64,000 bases of DNA. It comes from an uncultured Flavobacteriales bacterium (GTDB lineage Bacteria; Bacteroidota; Bacteroidia; Flavobacteriales; Crocinitomicaceae). Below, piece by piece: positions 61,721 through 64,000 of the stretch (position 1 is the stretch's first letter; each line of letters opens with the position of its first letter). Where the stretch lies: the NCBI GenBank assembly GCA_946479285.1, contig CAMLFH010000012.1:1-64000 (forward strand), written 5' to 3'. The notes below the pieces were generated by a model that did no database searches, had not been told where the DNA came from, and saw only the letters and a list, made by a program, of their open reading frames with translations. Made by a program: the position numbers and the translations under genes.

Positions 61721-64000
61721 ATGAAGAAAATTAGATTTTTAGTAACGACCGTATTGGTCGTAGGGACTTCTTGTAGTGCTTATTCTCAGGAGTTTAAAAA
61801 AGTTTCCCTTCCCAAGGGAATTTATTCGGAAACAAAATCCTTCGACAGGATCAATCAAAAACGAGTCAATGATGCGCTTAAAGGAATAAAGGAAATTTAC
61901 GCCTTTGATTTTACCACTTCACGTCCGAAATCGCTCTCTCAGCAGATTGAATCCACTGCAAATCTGGCACTGGAAAAATCGGGATTCGTGACCTACTCAA
62001 ACAACACATCTATTTCAAACCTGCTTGCAATCCGACCGGAAGTTCTTTCTGTTCAATTGCCCTATGAAGATCGGGTTTTGACCCTGGATTTGGTCCAGGT
62101 AAACATTTTCACAGATGAGTTCAAGCTGGAAACCAGCACTCCGGGCTTGGAGCAGGGAGTTGACCTGGGATTGTATTACCAGGGAACCATTCGCGGTGAA
62201 GATGCGGTGGTCGGAATCAGTTTCTTCAAGGATGAATTTTTTGTGTTGATCAACCGAAATGCTGCGGAAGATGCAACCATCGAAGCCGGTTTGGTAAGAG
62301 TTCCCGAGAATACCGATGGAATTCACGTGGTTTATTCAGACGATGATTTGAAAGATAAACCCGTTTATTCTTGTGGTTCGGAAGGATTGGAGCAATACCA
62401 GGAAGCGGTGGAGCGGCTTTCTTCTCAAAAAGAAGATCTAAAGGACATGGAAAAGGCTGTCTACAAATGCGTGACTTATTTTTGGGAAACACGCTACAAT
62501 TTGTACACTTCGAAAGGAAGCACGCAAGCGGTTACCAATTACATGACCAACATCTTCAACAATTTCAAATTGCTTTATGAAAATGAACAGATCGGGTCGA
62601 AATTGAATCAGTTGTACATCTGGACAACGGCTGATACTTACAACGATGATCTGAATACTTTCTCAGCAAACCGTTCGAATTTCGGCGCAAACATCGCTAC
62701 TTTGTTTTCGACAACAGGCGGCGGCGGTGTTGCCTGGCTGGATCAACTGTGTGGAAGTAATGAGTATTACAAACACGGATTCTGCGGAGCAGTTGGTGGA
62801 ACTGTCAACGCTATTCCAACTTACAGCTGGGCAGTAAATGTTACGGCGCACGAGATTGGTCATAACCTCGGATCACCGCATACACATGCCTGCAGCTGGT
62901 CCGGTGGAGCAATCGACGGCTGTGGACCACAGGCAGGATATTCCGAAGGTTGTAACGGGCCGATTCCTTCTAACGGAGGAACGATCATGAGTTACTGCCA
63001 TTTGGTGAGTGTCGGAATGAACTTTACGCTTGGTTTTGGGCCTCAACCCGGAAACCTGATTAGAAGCAGGGTGAATAGTTGTATTACTTTGACTTGTGAC
63101 ACCGGTGGTGGCGGACAAACTTGTACAAACGCTTACGAGCCTAATGAAACACAAGCTGCAGCAGCTTCGGTAACAAGCGGAACAGCAGTTTCAGCGGCGA
63201 TTGCAAGCGCGGGCGATGTGGATTTCTTTAAAATCACGACTTCAACGACCACCAATAATGTCTTCAACCTGGCAGGACCTTCCGGGGTGGATTTTGACCT
63301 GGTGATCTATAACAGTGCAGGAACACAAATTGGTGCCGGAACAAGTGGTACCGCAACCGAATCCATAACATTGAACGGACAGGCAGCAGGAACTTATTAT
63401 GCAAAGGTTTTCGGATACAGCAATGCATTTAGTGCAACTTGTTATACGTTCACTGCAACCGCTTCATCCGTAACAAACTGTTCTACTGCTTACGAACCGA
63501 ATAATTCATTGGCGGCTGCGGCAGCAATTCCTTTGTCTACAACCATTTCGGCGGCTATTTCATCCGGTACCGACCAGGATTATTACACGGTAACAACCAC
63601 TGCTGCAGGAACGCATCTTTTTGCTTTGGCAGGTCCGGGCGGAGTGGATTATGATTTATATGTCTACAATAGTGCGGGAACCCAAATCGGTTCAGGAACA
63701 GGATCAACAGCAACAGAGAATGTGTCGATCGCAAACCTGGCTGTAGGTACTTATTCGATCCGTGTTTTTGGATATAACGGAGCAAATAGTGCAACATGTT
63801 ATACGCTGAATACAGCTAGAACTTCGGCTTCTTTCTTTGATGCAGGAACAAATACACCTACGTATTCCTTGTATCCAAACCCGGTAAAAGACAAGCTGGC
63901 TATCAGTTCTTCCGATCTGGATGAGGTGATGACAGTAGAAGTAATGGATATGAGCGGGAAAGTACTTTCTACTGCTGAATTGAGAAGCAATGCAACGATT
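61721..64000 (+). CDS. Secreted zinc metalloprotease (reprolysin-like) with PPC domains and sorting domain, cut by the window edge
   Basis: 760 codons from ATG 61721, open to the edge. Signal peptide ends about residue 23 (AYS-Q). The zinc motif is HEIGHNLGSPH (H377, E378, H381, H387) and a Met-turn TIMSYCH at about 423, so a metzincin of the reprolysin/M12B or M43-related kind. Two PPC domains follow (each with DLVIYNSAG or YDLYVYNSAG and an F-Y-A/S-K/R-V-F-G-Y pattern), then YSLYPNPVKDKLAISSSD, the start of a type A T9SS domain whose end lies beyond 64000. Secreted protease, probably for nutrition. Confidence 0.92.
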   Translation, partial: MKKIRFLVTTVLVVGTSCSAYSQEFKKVSLPKGIYSETKSFDRINQKRVNDALKGIKEIYAFDFTTSRPKSLSQQIESTANLALEKSGFVTYSNNTSISNLLAIRPEVLSVQLPYEDRVLTLDLVQVNIFTDEFKLETSTPGLEQGVDLGLYYQGTIRGEDAVVGISFFKDEFFVLINRNAAEDATIEAGLVRVPENTDGIHVVYSDDDLKDKPVYSCGSEGLEQYQEAVERLSSQKEDLKDMEKAVYKCVTYFWETRYNLYTSKGSTQAVTNYMTNIFNNFKLLYENEQIGSKLNQLYIWTTADTYNDDLNTFSANRSNFGANIATLFSTTGGGGVAWLDQLCGSNEYYKHGFCGAVGGTVNAIPTYSWAVNVTAHEIGHNLGSPHTHACSWSGGAIDGCGPQAGYSEGCNGPIPSNGGTIMSYCHLVSVGMNFTLGFGPQPGNLIRSRVNSCITLTCDTGGGGQTCTNAYEPNETQAAAASVTSGTAVSAAIASAGDVDFFKITTSTTTNNVFNLAGPSGVDFDLVIYNSAGTQIGAGTSGTATESITLNGQAAGTYYAKVFGYSNAFSATCYTFTATASSVTNCSTAYEPNNSLAAAAAIPLSTTISAAISSGTDQDYYTVTTTAAGTHLFALAGPGGVDYDLYVYNSAGTQIGSGTGSTATENVSIANLAVGTYSIRVFGYNGANSATCYTLNTARTSASFFDAGTNTPTYSLYPNPVKDKLAISSSDLDEVMTVEVMDMSGKVLSTAELRSNATI

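Overview
The window looks like a chromosome segment from a Bacteroidota bacterium, most likely a flavobacterium of the Crocinitomicaceae (Fluviicola-like; the family level is inference). The evidence is a set of type IX secretion (T9SS) families (PorV/PorQ-like barrel, PorP/SprF, OmpA-PD40-TPR protein, several secreted proteins with C-terminal sorting domains), promoters of the Bacteroidetes type (TTG about 20 nt before TAnnTTTG), few Shine-Dalgarno sites, many signal peptides ending in A-Q, and housekeeping genes of Bacteroidetes type. I saw no tRNA, rRNA, CRISPR array, prophage or complete insertion sequence.

Layout. 1-5.9 kb: the 3' end of one giant secreted protein, a PorV-like barrel gene, then a second giant secreted protein whose last ~100 residues nearly duplicate the first. 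6.1-13.5 kb: greA, a HIT protein, two facing SGNH hydrolases, a membrane acyltransferase, and an OmpA/PorP-SprF pair. 13.5-22.6 kb: small lipoproteins and hypotheticals, acetyl-CoA synthetase, a LURP-one-like protein, a DUF1801 protein, a T9SS cargo protein. 22.7-31.8 kb: rsmG, purL, a polytopic membrane protein, an SDR oxidoreductase and an amidohydrolase in an overlapping run, then a long-chain acyl-CoA synthetase. 31.9-36.7 kb: sigma factor and glycosyltransferase; tgt, an LptF/G permease and a DUF481 protein. 36.8-44.7 kb: twin small lipoproteins, an MFS/POT transporter, a MutS2-like ATPase without Smr domain, xth, a beta-barrel protein, dnaB. 44.8-49.8 kb: a conserved secreted protein, trhO, lgt, rimO. 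50-54.3 kb: secreted T9SS-type proteins. 54.3-57.6 kb: an HTH-like regulator, an ECF sigma factor and a protein that appears to span both membranes. 57.6-64 kb: xerD, aroQ, a GxxExxY repeat element with an internally deleted copy, a DUF1304 fusion, a methyltransferase and a metalloprotease cut by the window edge.

The most interesting items are: (1) the ECF sigma factor / trans-envelope anti-sigma candidate at 55.5-57.6 kb, which resembles the dual membrane-spanning anti-sigma class of Bacteroides; (2) a GxxExxY gene bounded by inverted repeats next to a short copy keeping only the ends, which looks like a mobile unit with a non-autonomous derivative; (3) a family of long perfect palindromes (centre GCGATTAATCGC) just after stop codons with compensatory base changes in the arms; (4) a ~54-nt structured repeat sitting just upstream of three start codons; (5) the tgt gene lacking the three zinc-binding cysteines. 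Everything here is read by eye from the sequence; no database search was run.
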